Shown: positions 1 to 11,839, counted from the stretch's first letter. The stretch: 64,000 nucleotides of DNA from Dryas octopetala (GCA_963921425.1 OY992836.1:1503825-1567824), one strand, 5' to 3'. The notes: generated by a model from the letters alone, not told the origin. Translations and numbers: made by a program.

Positions 1-319
1 GCTTCGCATGATCCCACCCTAAGCCAGTCTCTTTTCCAACCAAAGATATCCATATTTGCCATTCTTACTTGAGAACAGTCCATTTGTTCTTGAGTTGTTT
101 AAAGATGTAGGTCCTTTGAGTAAGATCATTAAATTTTTTAATAACATTTTTCCATCCAAGCTTACTAAAATTACCACATTTGCAATTTCCAGCTAATGTC
201 TCATCAACACAAATTTTGACAAATGCATCAACAGCAGCATCATTCCAATGTGCCTTTCCATGTTTCTCATTTTCTTCCATAGATTCATCTTGTGATGGCT
301 TAACTATATTCTCAGACAT
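1..319 (-). pseudogene. MYB/SANT-like DNA-binding protein, broken, N-terminal part only
   Basis: A minus-strand frame starts at the ATG at 319-317 and reads 84 residues to a TAA at 67-65. Residues about 25-84 look like the MYB/SANT-like domain of plant L10-interacting-MYB / Harbinger-associated proteins: HWNDAAVDAFVKICVDE, then GNFSKLGWKNVIKKFND and FKQLKNKW. After the stop the same frame continues to the window edge with GKETGLGWDHAK, a typical continuation of this domain, so the TAA is a nonsense mutation inside a real domain and not the natural end. The upstream leader is displaced by a solo LTR directly 5' of the start codon. Known family members bind DNA in the nucleus; this copy is most likely dead. 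The C-terminal part lies outside the window. An alternative reading, an intron starting GTAAGA over the stop, is weaker because the conserved motif follows in frame without a gap. Confidence 0.7.
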
Positions 320-321
320 TT

Positions 322-3096
322 TGTAACGCCCCGATCCTCGGGCCCAAAATACACTGAAACTTTGTCCTTTAAACCTCCTTTCAAAGAATGAGCCATGCAC
401 TTAACATAATAAATAAATACATTTGATAAATCAGAGTGTGAGCCCAAAAACATGTATATAAAAATCACCGTATAAAATCAGTTAAATCCAATTAAAATAA
501 GTCCCACTGCCTCGTCTTCTCCTCACTGCCTCCTTAGCCTGCTTAACCTGCAAAACATTAATAACCACACTGCACCATATCCATGGTACACCGGGTCATT
601 CAAACAAATAACCCGGTAAGCTCATTAGAGCTCGTATGAGTGAAATGACTTAAACTATAATCCTCAAATAATCCTTCAATTTCCATGCTAAAAATAATCC
701 ACAATAAAACCCATAAATATTCAATCACACAATAATTTCATCACCAATCATCCAAGCATCAAAATAAAATATCATAAATCCTCGTATTCAAATCAAATCC
801 TATCAATATATAATAATCATCATTCTGGCAAATCAATTGCCTAAACGTCAACTATTAACCTCAACCTCAAATCATTTCCGTCTTAAATCTAATAACCTCA
901 AAGCATAATTCATTCATCAATGTCCATCCTCAAACTTCAAGCCTAGACATTACCAAGTCCTAGCCAAACCAAATCCTAGCAAACATATGCACACAAGCAC
1001 ACAAAGCAACGAAATAGACTATCTAATTTCACTCACGTCGCTCTTTGAAATCCCCCTAATCTCTCTCTTTGGAATCCCCCAACTTTAAAACCTTTTCACA
1101 AATCCATTTCCGAAAATCATCTCAAATGAACCTCGATATACTGAAAAAGCAATGAAACTTCCAAGCGAAGAAATAACCAATCTGAACTGAAATTATCTTT
1201 ATAACTAATATACCAAAACACTTGTACTTTAAACTCACACCATACTTGTACCCATACTTTAGACAATGTCCTGGCCACAATCCCACGCATGGGCAGGCTC
1301 AAATCCTGGCCACAATCTCGTACGGAGGGTTACTCCGCCGAGCAGGCTCACATCCTGGCCACAATCTCGTACGGAGGGTCGCTCCGCACGAGCAGGCTCG
1401 TATCCTGGCCACAATCTCGTACGGAGGGTCGCTCCGTACGAGCAGGCTCGTATCCTGGCCACAATCTCGTACGGAGGGTCGCTCCGCACGAGCAGGCTCG
1501 TATCCTGGCCACAATCCCGTGCATTTAACACAGGCAGGCTCGACCGATCAGTACTCACATTTCCAACTCACAACATTTCACCCACAATTTACTCCGTACT
1601 ATGCCGAATCCTTCCGAAATTGATTCCCGCTCATAAACCATCACTTGTCTGTCACTCGAAACATACCGACACTTCCTCAATAATTAATTTGATCGTTTTG
1701 TATATAATAACTGCCTAATCATCAATCAGTAACCTCGACAATAAACAATCCTTCTCTAATTCGGTGACTCTCCTTAAAGCAACTCTATAATTCCCCAATT
1801 AATTCCTTAGCCTCAAATCCTCGTCAATTCATTATCCTAATTCAAATCCTACACCTAGTCTTCTCTAACGTAAAGCAGCAAATCCATAAAACAGACAATT
1901 AAACCACGGTACTCAACAATATAAACAGATAAGTTTCACTCACAGTTTGACCGTGTGAAAAGACCGAAGTGCCATTCACGGCGCCATTACTCGGATGTCA
2001 AATCCGGCAGCATAACGGCGTTAGGGATAAGATTTCCCGAGCCCGTGTACCTGTTAAGACCAGACAATCAATAATTTAATAACCAGTTATCACAACTGGG
2101 CCGTTCAACAGCCGAAATGGGCGGTAACCACTTCGCATGGTGGCTGCCCAGTCCCAAACCACACACCAAAATTCACAAAACTCACCCACGGGCTTCGGTT
2201 GACTGGCCAGAAGCCAAAAACTAACAATTCCAGCCATCGGCACGGCCAAACGCGGCGGGACCCGCGGTGGTCCGTGGTGGTCAACCTGCACAAATTTCAA
2301 ACTCAAAATTTACGAAAACGAATTACACAGGCACGAAGGAGACGTCGACGGCCAATTCTCGCCGGAAACGACGGCGGAAGCCAGTGGCTGACTTGGACTT
2401 CCCGAGCTCATTGCTCCGTCGTGGAGCATCATCGAAGCAGGAGGACACCACGGTTGAACTCGCCGTGGTGAGACGAACAAGACCCAGTGGGTCCGGTGTC
2501 CCGTCGTCGCCGGAAAAAGGAGATCGCCGGCGAGAGCCTCTCTCGGTCTTCGCGTCGATCCGTCGCGATGGTGGCTCAGGTGGGTGATCGGCGGCCAGGG
2601 GGAGGAAGAGGGAGGGACATCGAGGCTGGTGGGCCGAAAACCCAGCCTATCCGCCGCCGGACGCGCCGCCACGCGCCGGTGGCAGATCGGCGAGGTGAGA
2701 GGCGCGAGAGAGAGACGCGGGGAGAGAGAATGGGGGAGAGAGAAGAGAGAAATGAGGAGAGAGGAAATGTCTGACTTTTTGGGTTTTTAAAACCCACTTT
2801 CGTAAAAATTACAAGTTTGCCACTCACTTCACATGTCTGTATCTTTCAAACCGTAACTCTGTTTGACGTGTGCCGCGTGTCTACGAACTCGTGGACTCAA
2901 GACCTTTCCAACGTGCCCAAAGTCAAAGACGAAAGTCCATTATTTTTAAAAGTCAACTTTTGGGTCAAGCCTAATTTAAAACAAAAATTACAAATTAAAC
3001 CAAAACCTTTTAAACTTCCAAATAAATTCCCAAAATCCTTAAAATAAATTCACAAAAATATTTAAAATAATTCCTTTCAAAATACGGGGTCTTACA
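322..3096 (-). mobile_element. Solo LTR, chromovirus-like, about 2.8 kb
   Basis: On the minus strand the unit starts TGTAAGACCCCG and ends GGGGCGTTACA. It is flanked by the 5-bp direct repeat CATTT (317-321 and 3097-3101), so both ends are exact and the unit is a single LTR left after LTR-LTR recombination. No PBS, gag or pol lies inside. It has a 50-bp tandem-repeat block (1265-1535), a GC-rich stretch with GA runs (2200-2770), and an upstream part (2820-3000) shared with the LTRs at 59595-62619, 34765-37615 and 24105-25148. The many short ORFs inside come from the tandem repeat and GC-rich part and are not genes. The Ty3 chromovirus assignment is inferred from the block shared with the LTR of element D, which carries a recognisable gag. 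Confidence 0.82.
1265..1535. repeat. 50-bp tandem repeat with hairpin, about 5 copies
   Basis: Copies recur with a period of 49-50 bp; the sequence TACGGAGGG recurs at 1321, 1370, 1420 and 1470. Each unit contains a near-perfect inverted repeat, CGTACGGAG followed by five bases and CTCCGTACG (some copies read CTCCGCACG), then GAGCAGGCTCGTATCCTGG. The repeat belongs to the surrounding solo LTR and recurs in two other solo LTRs of the window. Confidence 0.9.
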
Positions 3097-3101
3097 CATT
3101 T

Positions 3102-4320
3102 CTATTTAGCAAGAAAAAAAATGAAGAAAAATTTCAAAGAAGTCACCAACATATGCACACAAGATAAGACGAGATAAAATTGCAATGTTTCAAAGAAGTC
3201 ACCAAATTGCAATGTTTGTTCTTATCTGGATCCAGTGATAGAGCTTTCCCAAGATAAAATGTTTTATTGGAATTTATAAAGAAAATAAGTTTCATGTGTA
3301 GGTGTATATAAAGCAGGATGAAGGAACTTACTTGTAATGTTCTTTGGAAGTTATGTAATTAACTTGCTGCATGTAATCCCTCAGGCCAAGTTTCCTATGA
3401 GAAAAAATCCCTAAAATGAAGAATAACAAATAAGAAAGTAAAATTCCAGCACTTATGGTAATTAATAAAAAAAATATCAGCAGTTAAATAATATATTTCA
3501 TTCTCCAAATTAACAAAGCTATAGATGATATATAACATCCTAAAAAGCATTAGCACTATACTTTCATAGACAACTATATAATATTAAGAGCATTTACAAC
3601 CCTTTAACAAATGGTATTTTGACTCTACAGCCCAACCCTGTAGATGTAGATTGAAAGTATATGGGTATTTTTACTAAATATATGGGTATTACTTGACACT
3701 CGTTGTACTGGATGGCTGACAGACCCAGGACCCAAGATATAGGCAATTCATTACTTGGTCCTCCACCTTCTTCCTCTTCATTTGCGCACATTAATTTCAA
3801 TTTTTGAATTTAGCAACGTTTTGAGTGGTTGTTTTATGATTTTATTGACCATAGCAGCAAAAAAACTCAGACCCATTTCAATTTTATACAAACTAACCAT
3901 ATATATATCTATACAAAAAAAAAAACCAAAAAGGAAAACAAAAAGACTCAATCCAAAAATAAACCCAAACATGATCCATCTAAGAAAAACTCTTCCATAG
4001 CAGCAGAACAATTCAGATCCATCTCAATTTTATTCAAATTAACCATACATAATAACAAAGTAAAGTTGACCCAAAAAACTCATTTAGAACTCAATAGAAA
4101 GTACACAAACCCATTCAAAAAGGACAGAAAATTTGGAAAGACAAAAGCAGAATGAGAGGTTGAAAGCCTAATCTCATACCTTAAAGAAAGAATCTAAGCA
4201 CCACCCCCTTTCAGAAAGTGATGACAAAATCCCAAAGAAATTCTTGAAGATGGAGAGATATTGACATGAGAGGGATGGAGATTGGCATCGAGAGAAGAGT
4301 CTGAAGGCACCTGCTATTTT
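3102..4320 (-). other. Probable intron and untranslated first exon of the MYB/SANT-like relic
   Basis: Reading the minus strand, GCTAAATAG ends at 3102 and is followed by AAATG, the target duplication that carried the gene's start codon, so 3102 looks like a 3' splice site. A matching 5' splice site, TTTAAG/GTATGAG, lies at 4180/4179. The stretch between would be an intron of about 1.1 kb and 4180 to about 4300 an untranslated first exon. The interval has no convincing ORF. This is inference from splice consensus and position only. Confidence 0.35.
3851..4140. repeat. Diverged tandem duplication, about 146 bp x 2
   Basis: The block starting CATAGCAGC at 3851 is repeated starting at 3997, each followed by a similar stretch (CAATTTTAT, then AACCATA). 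The copies have diverged by many substitutions and small indels, so the duplication is old. It lies within the presumed intron of the MYB/SANT-like relic. Confidence 0.6.
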
Positions 4321-4323
4321 TTT

Positions 4324-4333
4324 CTTATATGAG
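4324..4333 (-). promoter_or_regulatory. TATA-like element of the MYB/SANT-like relic
   Basis: The minus strand reads CTCATATAAG, a plausible TATA box about 150 bp upstream of the proposed 5' splice site at 4179. Only sequence and position support it. Confidence 0.3.
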
Positions 4334-4449
4334 AGAAAGGGTTTTCATGGAACACAATGGGCCTTTGGCCTTCTATTTTTTTCCCGCGAAACTGGAACGC
4401 TTGCCTCGTAAAAAAAAAATAAAGAGGGTTTTTGCTGGGGTTTTGATAT

Positions 4450-4736
4450 ATGAGGGTTATTTGGGCATTTGTTCAAGTAAATAGGGATATATTTGGAAGA
4501 TTGAAAAATTCATTAAAACCAGCCCAAGTGCTTCCCGTGTTTTTCATTGGCAACACTTCTAGGAGGAAGCACCTCCCATGTGCTTCTTCTAAAACCACTT
4601 TAAGTGCTTATTTAATTGGTTTAAAGCACTTCTCTTCTTTTTTTTTTTGCCAAACACCATTTTTTTAAAAAATAAGTGCTTTTATTATTTTAAAAGTGAT
4701 TTTGGCCCTCCTATAAGCAGTGCCAAACGAGCCCGT
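4450..4736. repeat. Possible MITE-like AT-rich repeat
   Basis: The stretch repeats AAGTGCTT/AAGCACTT in both orientations (around 4527, 4600, 4625 and 4672) and ends with GCAGTGCCAAACGAGCCC, a phrase type often seen at ends of small plant inverted-repeat elements. Clear terminal inverted repeats or a target duplication were not found, so the boundaries are guesses. Confidence 0.25.
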
Positions 4737-5383
4737 AATAAAGTTTACCAGCCAAAGGCTTTTTCGGGGACACTCCTAACTATTGTTCTCCTTATGCATA
4801 AACTAAGAGCTTGTTAGGCCTCCCCTAGTCAGTTAACTTGCATGTTCCCTAAGCGTACCTAAGGCAACTGTTATCCATGCAAGAGTCATTAAGTTTTGTG
4901 AAAACGGTAAACACATAGAGCATAGACCCACCTTAATGTAACCTATGAACATCCAATGATCCCTTTTCTCATGAGTACGTTCTTAGGATACTCACTTGCT
5001 GCCAATTGAAATTATCATCCTTTTGAGCTTATTTAATTTCACAACATAATCTAGATGCAATTACCCTAAGGTAGCTAGTCAAATGGTGCAAACAAATAGA
5101 ATCAATTTTACTAGAGATCAAGGATTTACTACATGCATCAAATTAAATCACAAGTGTCACCATTTCATAACTCACAATTAAAGTTCATCACCCAACTTAG
5201 GAAAGCAATTAAAACTCAAAACATAATAATAAAGAAAATAAAATATCTAACTTCCATTATAATCATTGAATCCATAATGAAAGCAAGAACAAACTAAATA
5301 ACTAAAGAAAAAGAAGAAAATTAAAAGAAAAAAACAAGGGAAAGAAAATAAAGAAAAACCCAAGGAAGATGCGGCTCCCTTGT
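4737..5383 (-). mobile_element. LTR fragment, Athila/Tat-like, minus strand
   Basis: The sequence matches, in reverse complement, the 3' half (R-U5 side) of the Athila-like LTRs at 38440-38800 and 39330-39420, including the phrases around AACTAAGAGCTT and CATGCAAGAGTCATTAAG. It lacks both LTR ends and abuts the truncated 5' LTR of element A through a hairpin junction. Confidence 0.65.
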
Positions 5384-5400
5384 CTTGGGTTTTTCTTTAT
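5348..5400. repeat. 17-bp perfect inverted repeat at an LTR-LTR junction
   Basis: ATAAAGAAAAACCCAAG at 5348-5364 is the exact reverse complement of 5384-5400, with a 19-base spacer. It sits where a minus-strand LTR fragment meets the plus-strand LTR of element A, and is followed by short duplicated pieces around CTCCCTTGTCTTG, suggesting a fold-back repair junction. Confidence 0.75.
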
Positions 5401-5417
5401 CACCCAACCTAGCCGCA

Positions 5418-6505
5418 GCTCCCTTGTCTTGCCGCAGCTCCTCTTGTTGTTTTCCTTCACATTTCGTTCTAGTTCTCTAGTTTATTATTGGATATTGGTT
5501 TCTGAATTTATTTAATTTATGATTCTGATTTTCTTTAGTGCATGGTTCTGATTTCAATTAGTTTATGCAATTTAATTTAGTTGTTTAGTTTATGCCTTTA
5601 GTTTTGTGTACTTTGCGTTTCTGATTTCTTTAGCAAGCATGAATTGGGACTTTGTTTATTGTTGCTGTTTTTATTTATTTAATTTAATTATGTAGGTTAG
5701 TTATTCTATCTTGCATGTTAGTCGTAGGTCGATTAATGGATTTGCATGTTCTAACAAATCGTTTATCCGTCTCTTGGTCTGTTAGTTTGATGTTTGCATG
5801 TATTAAATTTCCACTATCTATTAGAACCTGTCACTAGTTGTTTGCATCCTTTGACTGGCCACCTTAGGGTAATTGCATCTAGTTTATTTGTTAGGTTTAG
5901 CTGTGAAATAGTCAAAGACACTAAACCACAAGTAACAAGGGAATAAGAGATTATTCTTGGTAGTGGGGGTGGGCGACCTCAATAAGGAAATAGTCAAAGC
6001 TTATATGTTGTGCATGTTTGACGTTCTCATAAAACTTAATGACTCTTGCATGGGTAACAGCTGCCTTAGCTTGAACTAGGGAACATGTAGGTTAACTGGC
6101 TAAGGAAGGCCCAAGAAGCTCTTAGTTTATGCATTAGGAGAACAATTGCGAGAAAGTAACTAGCCAAACCTTTTTAGCAGTCAAACTTTAATATGTTGTG
6201 TTCAAATTAACTGTCATTAGCCTTGGATGGTTATTGCATGCTTATCTGATTTGATACTAAAAACTAGACATTGCAAGATAGAATAAAGGGTGTGTGCGTG
6301 TGGTGATGTGTGCGTGTGTTTCCATCTTCCAAAACCCCCCATTTAGTTATTCTAGTGATTAATTGCATTGATTTGTTGTTTATTAACCATTCCCTGTGGG
6401 ATCGACCTCGTGCTTGTACGCTTTGCTACTGATACGATTCGTGCACTTGCGAGTATACTTAGAATGAGATAATTGTTTATTTTGTTCTAAGAAAACACAT
6501 CAACA
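5418..6505 (+). mobile_element. Element A, 5' LTR, 5'-truncated
   Basis: The segment aligns almost base for base with the last 1.08 kb of the 3' LTR at 14770-17087 and ends with the same AACACATCAACA at 6505. By eye there are roughly 15-20 differences over about 1,085 bp, so the insertion is young to moderate in age. The first ~1.2 kb of the LTR, including U3 and the TATA region, are missing, so this copy cannot drive its own full transcript. The U5 core GGGATCGACCTCGT is near 6400. Confidence 0.85.
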
Positions 6506-6511
6506 AGTTTT

Positions 6512-6529
6512 TGGCGCCGTTGCCGGGGA
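6512..6529 (+). promoter_or_regulatory. Element A primer binding site (tRNA-Asp)
   Basis: TGGCGCCGTTGCCGGGGA lies six bases after the 5' LTR end. It matches the complement of the 3' end of plant tRNA-Asp including CCA, the primer used by Athila-type elements. It fixes the LTR/internal boundary and element orientation. Confidence 0.9.
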
Positions 6530-6680
6530 ATGGTGTCTAATATAAATGAATTGATTTAATTAGTCATTAGAATTAGGTTATATTAGCTAGATTTCATTTT
6601 TGGTTAATTTTTAGTTTTAATAAATGCCATGCCTTTATATGCATTCTTTCTACTGATTGTGTGTTTTCTCTTGATTAGGT

Positions 6681-8241
6681 GTGTTTATAAACCCTGAGCT
6701 TGTTGCAAGGTTGGAGAGGCTCAAAAAGGAGACTTTAGGTACATCACAAGTTAGCCCGCAACCTAGTGCATCAGATTCGAGTAGTGAAGAGACTGAGAGT
6801 GTCGACATGGCTGAGCCAAACGAGATGATGCCGCAGCCCCTGAGCCATTTTTCAGCACCTTCGCTGCCCACTCAACCATCTTGCATTCGGTATGCAACCA
6901 TAGCCACTGATTTCGAAATCAAGAGTGGTCAGATTCACTTGTTGCCGAGCTACCATGGGCTGAATGGGGAGGATCCGATCCACTTTTTGAAGGAGTTTTC
7001 CGGGGTTTGTGAAGCCGCTCAATTGAGGGGTCTGAATGCCGATCAGTACCGTTTGAGGATGTTCCCTTTTGCGCTTAAGGACAAGGCAAAGAGGTGGTTG
7101 TATTCGCTGCCCAGTGGTTCCATTTCGACGTGGGATGATCTTTCGAGCAAGTTCCTGAACAAGTTCTATTCCATTTTCAAGACGAATTCGATTCGGAAGG
7201 AGATCCTTGGATTTGTGCAGAAAGCGGACGAGCCATTCCATGAGACTTGGGACAGATTCAATGAGTTACTTACTAGCTGCCCACACCATAACTTATCTCC
7301 TTGGTATGTGATTTGTTGTTTTTATCAGGGATTATTGGAGAGAGACCAAGCCAAGGTGGATTCGGCATGTGGTGGTGCGTTCATGTCAAAAACGGAGGAT
7401 GAGGCTACAGATTTGTTTGAGTCACTCTCTTTGAGTTCTCAACAGTGGGATTCCAATCGTTCGAGAGGAGGACCAAAGAGAGGGTTGTATGAGGTTGCTG
7501 ATGTGCCAAACACCATGGAGGGACAGATTTTGGAAATCAAGACTATGGTGCAGAAGTTATCTTTGGCTCAAGAGAAGATGATGGGTATGCAAGAACAAGG
7601 AGGTGATGTGGAACACGTGAATCAGGTTGGGAATTATCCTAGGGTGCCATACGATCCATTTTCTAACACTTATAACCCTGGATGGAAGAACAACCCTAAT
7701 TTCAGGTGGAGCAACAACAATGGACAGCAAGCTAGTGGGAGCACCAACAAGCCATATATGCACCCTAATGCCGAGAGGTCTAGTTTGGAGGACAAGATTG
7801 CTCAGATTGCTCAAAGCACCACTTCCCTTGCTCAGAGCACCAACGCCTTCATGAACTGTACCGAGCAGCAGATGCAAGCCAATTCGAAGGCTATTGCACA
7901 TTTGGAGAGTCAAATGGGTCAGATTGCCACTACTTTGGGTCAGAGAGAGAAGGGGAAATTGCCAAGTCAGCCCATCGTCAACCCGAAGAATGAGGAGCAT
8001 GTAAATGCTATTTTGAGGACTACTCCAAGAAAGAGAGTTAGAGTGGTCAAGACTAAGGAGGTGATTGAGATCATGGATAGTGAGGAAGAGGAGGATCCGG
8101 AAATGATTGAGGAGAAAGCTGATACACGTGTGATTCCCCTCATTTCGGACATCGACATCACCAAATTTTCAGCAACCATGAGGGAGTTGAAGTCTATTGA
8201 GAAGAAGGTTGAGGAGCAGGGGCATAGTCACAACGTTCCTA
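6681..8241 (+). CDS. gag-pro: Element A gag-protease, N-terminal part (split by CACTA)
   Basis: The open frame covers gag and the linker to protease. The first ATG in frame is at 6807 (MAEPNEMM); the frame is open upstream to about 6681 but only with a GTG. The retrotransposon gag domain runs from FEIKSGQIHLLPSYHG through WDDLSSKFLNKFYSIF to HHNLSPWYVICCFYQGL and CGGAFMSKTEDEA. A Gly/Asn-rich segment (YNPGWKNNPNFRWSN), a Gln/Ser stretch and an acidic run (DSEEEEDPEM) follow. No CCHC zinc knuckle is visible. The frame is cut after HSHNVP by the CACTA insertion at 8242 and resumes at 12185. Apart from that insertion no frameshift or stop was seen. Gag would form the capsid of cytoplasmic virus-like particles. 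Sister copies are at 25149 and 45895. Confidence 0.85.
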
Positions 8242-8270
8242 CACTACAACAAAAGAGGGCTATGATAGCA
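8242..8270. repeat. CACTA left terminal inverted repeat, 29 bp
   Basis: It starts CACTACAACAAAAGAGGG and matches 12153-12181 in reverse complement without a mismatch. Identical arms suggest the transposon moved recently. Confidence 0.93.
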
Positions 8271-10766
8271 TTTAATTATAGCATTTTTTCAATTGTGCTA
8301 TTATATACAATATAATAATAGCATCATTTGAAAAAAAACGCTACAGAAACAAGCCCATCTATTATAACAAGCCCATCTAAATTATACACGAGCGGCAAAG
8401 GAAAGTAAAGGCCCGGGCTGAGGAAAGTAAAGGAAAGTGAATTCCCTCTCTTCGTTTTACTCTCCTTCTTTGAGAAAGTGACGATTTCTCCAGTATGACA
8501 CACGATGGTTTTACTCTCCTTCTCCTTCAGCCATGGGTAAGCATATTTACTTCTTCTATTTGTCTTGCCTATCCTCTTCCTCTTCCTCCTCCCTATTTCT
8601 CTTTCATGGGTATTTCAATTTTGGGTTAGGGTTAGGGATTTTTGATCAATCAATTTCTCTATGCCTCTAATTAATTTCTCTATGTATTTCAGTTTTGGGT
8701 TAGGGAAGAAGTTTTCAGTGACTTCAGGGATGTGGGTCTCTTTCATCTAATTGACATTGGTTTGTCTCTTTCTTCTTCTATAAATCTATATGCGTTCATA
8801 TGTGGATGTGGGTCTCTTTCAATTTCCTCCTCATGGGTTTACTCTTTTTTTATTTATTTATAATTTTTGCAGACTTTCACAAATTGTTCCAGCAGTACAA
8901 TCCTGGTGGATTAGCTTTGGGTTTTTCAGAGTTGTGATTTTGGGTAGCTCGAGCGAGGGATTCAAACTCACTAGATTGTAAGGTTCAGAATTCAGACTTG
9001 TGTTTTTGACATTATATTTAGATTAGAAATTTATGAACTCGTACATGGTTTGTGATTTTGAAATTTAAATGTTGGTGTTTTTAGCTTGAGTTTGAAACCA
9101 AAGTATGAAACCTGCACATCTCAGTCTGCCATTTGTTTTCAATTTATGAAAGTTTATACCTAGTGATGTACTTGTTAGGTTTAACAAGCAAACGATTGAT
9201 TCTTGGACTTTTATTTTCTGAAAATGCAGTTGGGACATAAGCTTGTAGAAAAGGGTATCATATACTTATGTTGCTTACCCTTGATGAACATTTGATTTTT
9301 CATGTGTATGACTTTGATTGTTGGCCGGAGTAAAGAGTCGTTTGTGTTTCTTTTGAATTTCTAATTGTTGGGTTTTATTTTTAATGTGAATTTGATAAAC
9401 CCATTAAAAAGAAGTTGTGCCCCTGTGTGTTGCGTGTTAAAGCCTCAAAACTTAAATGAGTACGTTAATTCTAAAATGATTTACAGATTTTTATCAGTGG
9501 AATTTTGGGAATGAATTGGCTTCATTTCTACCTTTGTTATTAGTATAAGCTTATGGAATAATGGAAAACAATTGTACATTTAATGAAATTTTTTTCTGCA
9601 TCACAAAGAGCTAATCTGTTTAAGAATTAGTGATTGCAATGGTGCTTATAGGAGTGTCAATTTGATCTGGGTTTCCACTTAAACTTCGAATTGTTCAGTT
9701 TTCTTAATTCTATCTGTGATTTCCAGGTTCTGCTTCCTATATTGGTTGGCTTTGTTTTGTTTCGTTTTATTTTCTTCCTTTTTTTTCTTCTTCATTCCTA
9801 TTTTGCAAACATGCTTATTTAAGTGTGAGAGGGACAGCAGCAATGGCATTCTTTGTTTATCGTCCTTCAACTCCACATTGCAGAGGTTGACCTCAAGAGA
9901 TGTGAGCCTTGGTCCTCCCAGGTATACATTCATTCATTATCACATTGCAATTTGCATGCATATATATTGAAAGTACGTTCTACTTATATTTATTGATTCC
10001 ATTTCCTTAATCTTTGGTTGAAAATCTTTGTTAATTAATTAATTTTTTCTTTTTTGTGCTAATTAATTAAGTCGATCTTCAATCTTCATGGGTTTCAAAG
10101 GTCCCCTCTCTGCTACTAGTGGGTCTCAAGTCCCACAAATTAAGACACAGCTCAAGTAGCTAGCTAGTGTTATTATATATATATATATATAGCTAGCCTT
10201 ACCAAGCTTTTTTCATTAACATTTTAACTTGAGCAGAAACAAGTAAATAAACATGTTTAAGTGTTTAACAAATGAACAATCATTAATTCTCTCATATGGG
10301 TGAGGAAGAGTTATTGCATATATTATTCTCTCATATGTAATATGTTATATAGTTCTGTATATAAGTGTCTTTGTCGCTGTCTACATGCAGACTTGGAGTT
10401 GAGCATACCTTTTTCAAAGCTAGGTAGACTTAATTAATTATTTGAGGGGCATATATTATATGATATAATTAATCTGTGGGCAGAAAATCTATGTATATGG
10501 ATCTCATGGCAGGCTGTTATCTGACAAATTAATTTGAATCATTTAATAGCATTGATGGCTGGGTGTAGGGTAATACTTCTTTATATTAGACATAAAAGTA
10601 ATTTTAGATGTTCTAAACCTTTATTACAATATGCATGTGGCAAATATTTTCTTAGTACCTATTTTTACATTGTTGTCTAATATGAGTAAGTGGAGATACA
10701 ATTTTGTAAGAGGTTGTTTTACAAGAATATATAACATAAGGTTTTTGTTTGAACTTTGGAATGCAG

Positions 10767-10874
10767 CGGGTTTTGTCGTCCAAGGAAATAAACTTTCCTT
10801 ATCCTCTTGGATTGACTCTACTTCACATGGTCTTCTCCTCTGTCTTATGCTTTCTACTCACAAAAGTTTTTAAG
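10767..10874 (+). pseudogene. Captured exon of a sugar-phosphate/phosphate translocator
   Basis: The 108-bp stretch translates to 36 residues without a stop, including VLSSKEINFPYPLGL and SSVLCFLLTKVFK. This matches the second membrane-region segment of the plant TPT/nucleotide-sugar-transporter family as I remember it, closest to the Arabidopsis At3g14410/At1g53660 type. The family's usual Trp before VLSSKE is replaced by Arg (CGG for TGG). The exon is bounded by consensus splice sites, TTTGGAATGCAG before and AAG/GTATTT after, so it was taken with flanking intron sequence. The neighbouring exons were not found. Intact family members are multi-pass antiporters of plastid or endomembrane systems; this single exon cannot make one. 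The frame differs from the longer ORF overlapping it, which is spurious. Confidence 0.78.
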
Positions 10875-11839
10875 GTATTTATTTAAGTTACCAAATATTG
10901 TGATGATTATTAAGTAAAAAATACCTGTACTCTAAAACTTATTTTTTTACTTAACATATTATGACAATTGGATGGATTAATGAAAAACAAAGAGTAGCTG
11001 TGTTTTCTGTTTACTGTATTATTCTCTAGCTTTACTCTAATAATATGTCCTATAATGTCTTGGGGTGGATATGGAGGTGGACCCTGGGGTGACCTATATA
11101 TTGTGCCTTGTTTGATTGCTACCTTGTCGAATCTGACTTTTCAATGCATTTTTTTTATGGGAAAAAAATAATGGGTTGTTTTATCTACCTTAGAAAGTAC
11201 ATTTGTCATTTGAATGTCTTCCAAATATGTTATATATATATATATCAGTTGGTGAACCTTGTGTATGAAATTGAAGCTTGGCCAAATTGGAAAAATATTC
11301 TATTATATAGTTAATTAAATATGAAGTAGATATGGGCCAACACAGTTCATTTGCTTAGTTTTGATTTCCTGCACAATATCTAGATATGCTAATATGGAGG
11401 GATATGTGAATCGATATAACATGTGTTGATTTAGCTAGCTCAAGCACTTGTTTTGGTTTAATAGCTCGAGTACTTGACTTATGGTGTTCTTCTTGTATGC
11501 TAGCTCAAGTACTCATTCTGATTTTTTATAAGTGTAATTTTGTTTTATTAGTTTCTTATAATTGGTATTTTCTTTTGGCAGCTTAGGGACACTCAGCTAT
11601 TGGAATTGGATGCTTGCTTATAGGAAGTAGCAAATTGATTTAGTTGTGTTTGTTTCTATAGGGCCTAATATATGCATTACTGTTATATAGGGAAAACATG
11701 AGACATTATTGTACTTATTGAGCCTTATGTAATACACTTAACTGATTCTTTTGAGATCATTTAATGAGATGTATCTTACCATTTACTATTGACAGCATTA
11801 TATAATTAATTTACTCTTGAAAGCAACAAAAAAATGACA

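Noticed and set aside
1222..1718. Overlapping ORFs on both strands with repeated WPQSRTEG or RLWPGYEPAR peptides
   Set aside because: They are translations of the 50-bp tandem repeat; all frames stay open because the period and composition avoid stops, and there is no gene context.
2199..2827. Several ORFs in the GC-rich part of the first solo LTR
   Set aside because: Overlap on both strands, Arg/Pro-rich low-complexity products and location inside an LTR; the homologous region at 59796-60777 gives different, non-conserved ORFs.
322..3096. Reading the TGTAAGACCCC / GGGGCGTTACA termini as TIRs of a DNA transposon
   Set aside because: The 5-bp target duplication, TG...CA ends, kinship with the element D LTR and absence of a transposase favour a solo LTR.
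6512..6529. Match to tRNA-Asp considered as a tRNA gene
   Set aside because: Only the 18-base complement of the tRNA 3' end is present, beside an LTR; it is a primer site.
9716..9970. Hydrophobic ORF inside the CACTA element
   Set aside because: Phe-rich translation of a poly-T tract; no domain recognised, though its end could be a captured exon.
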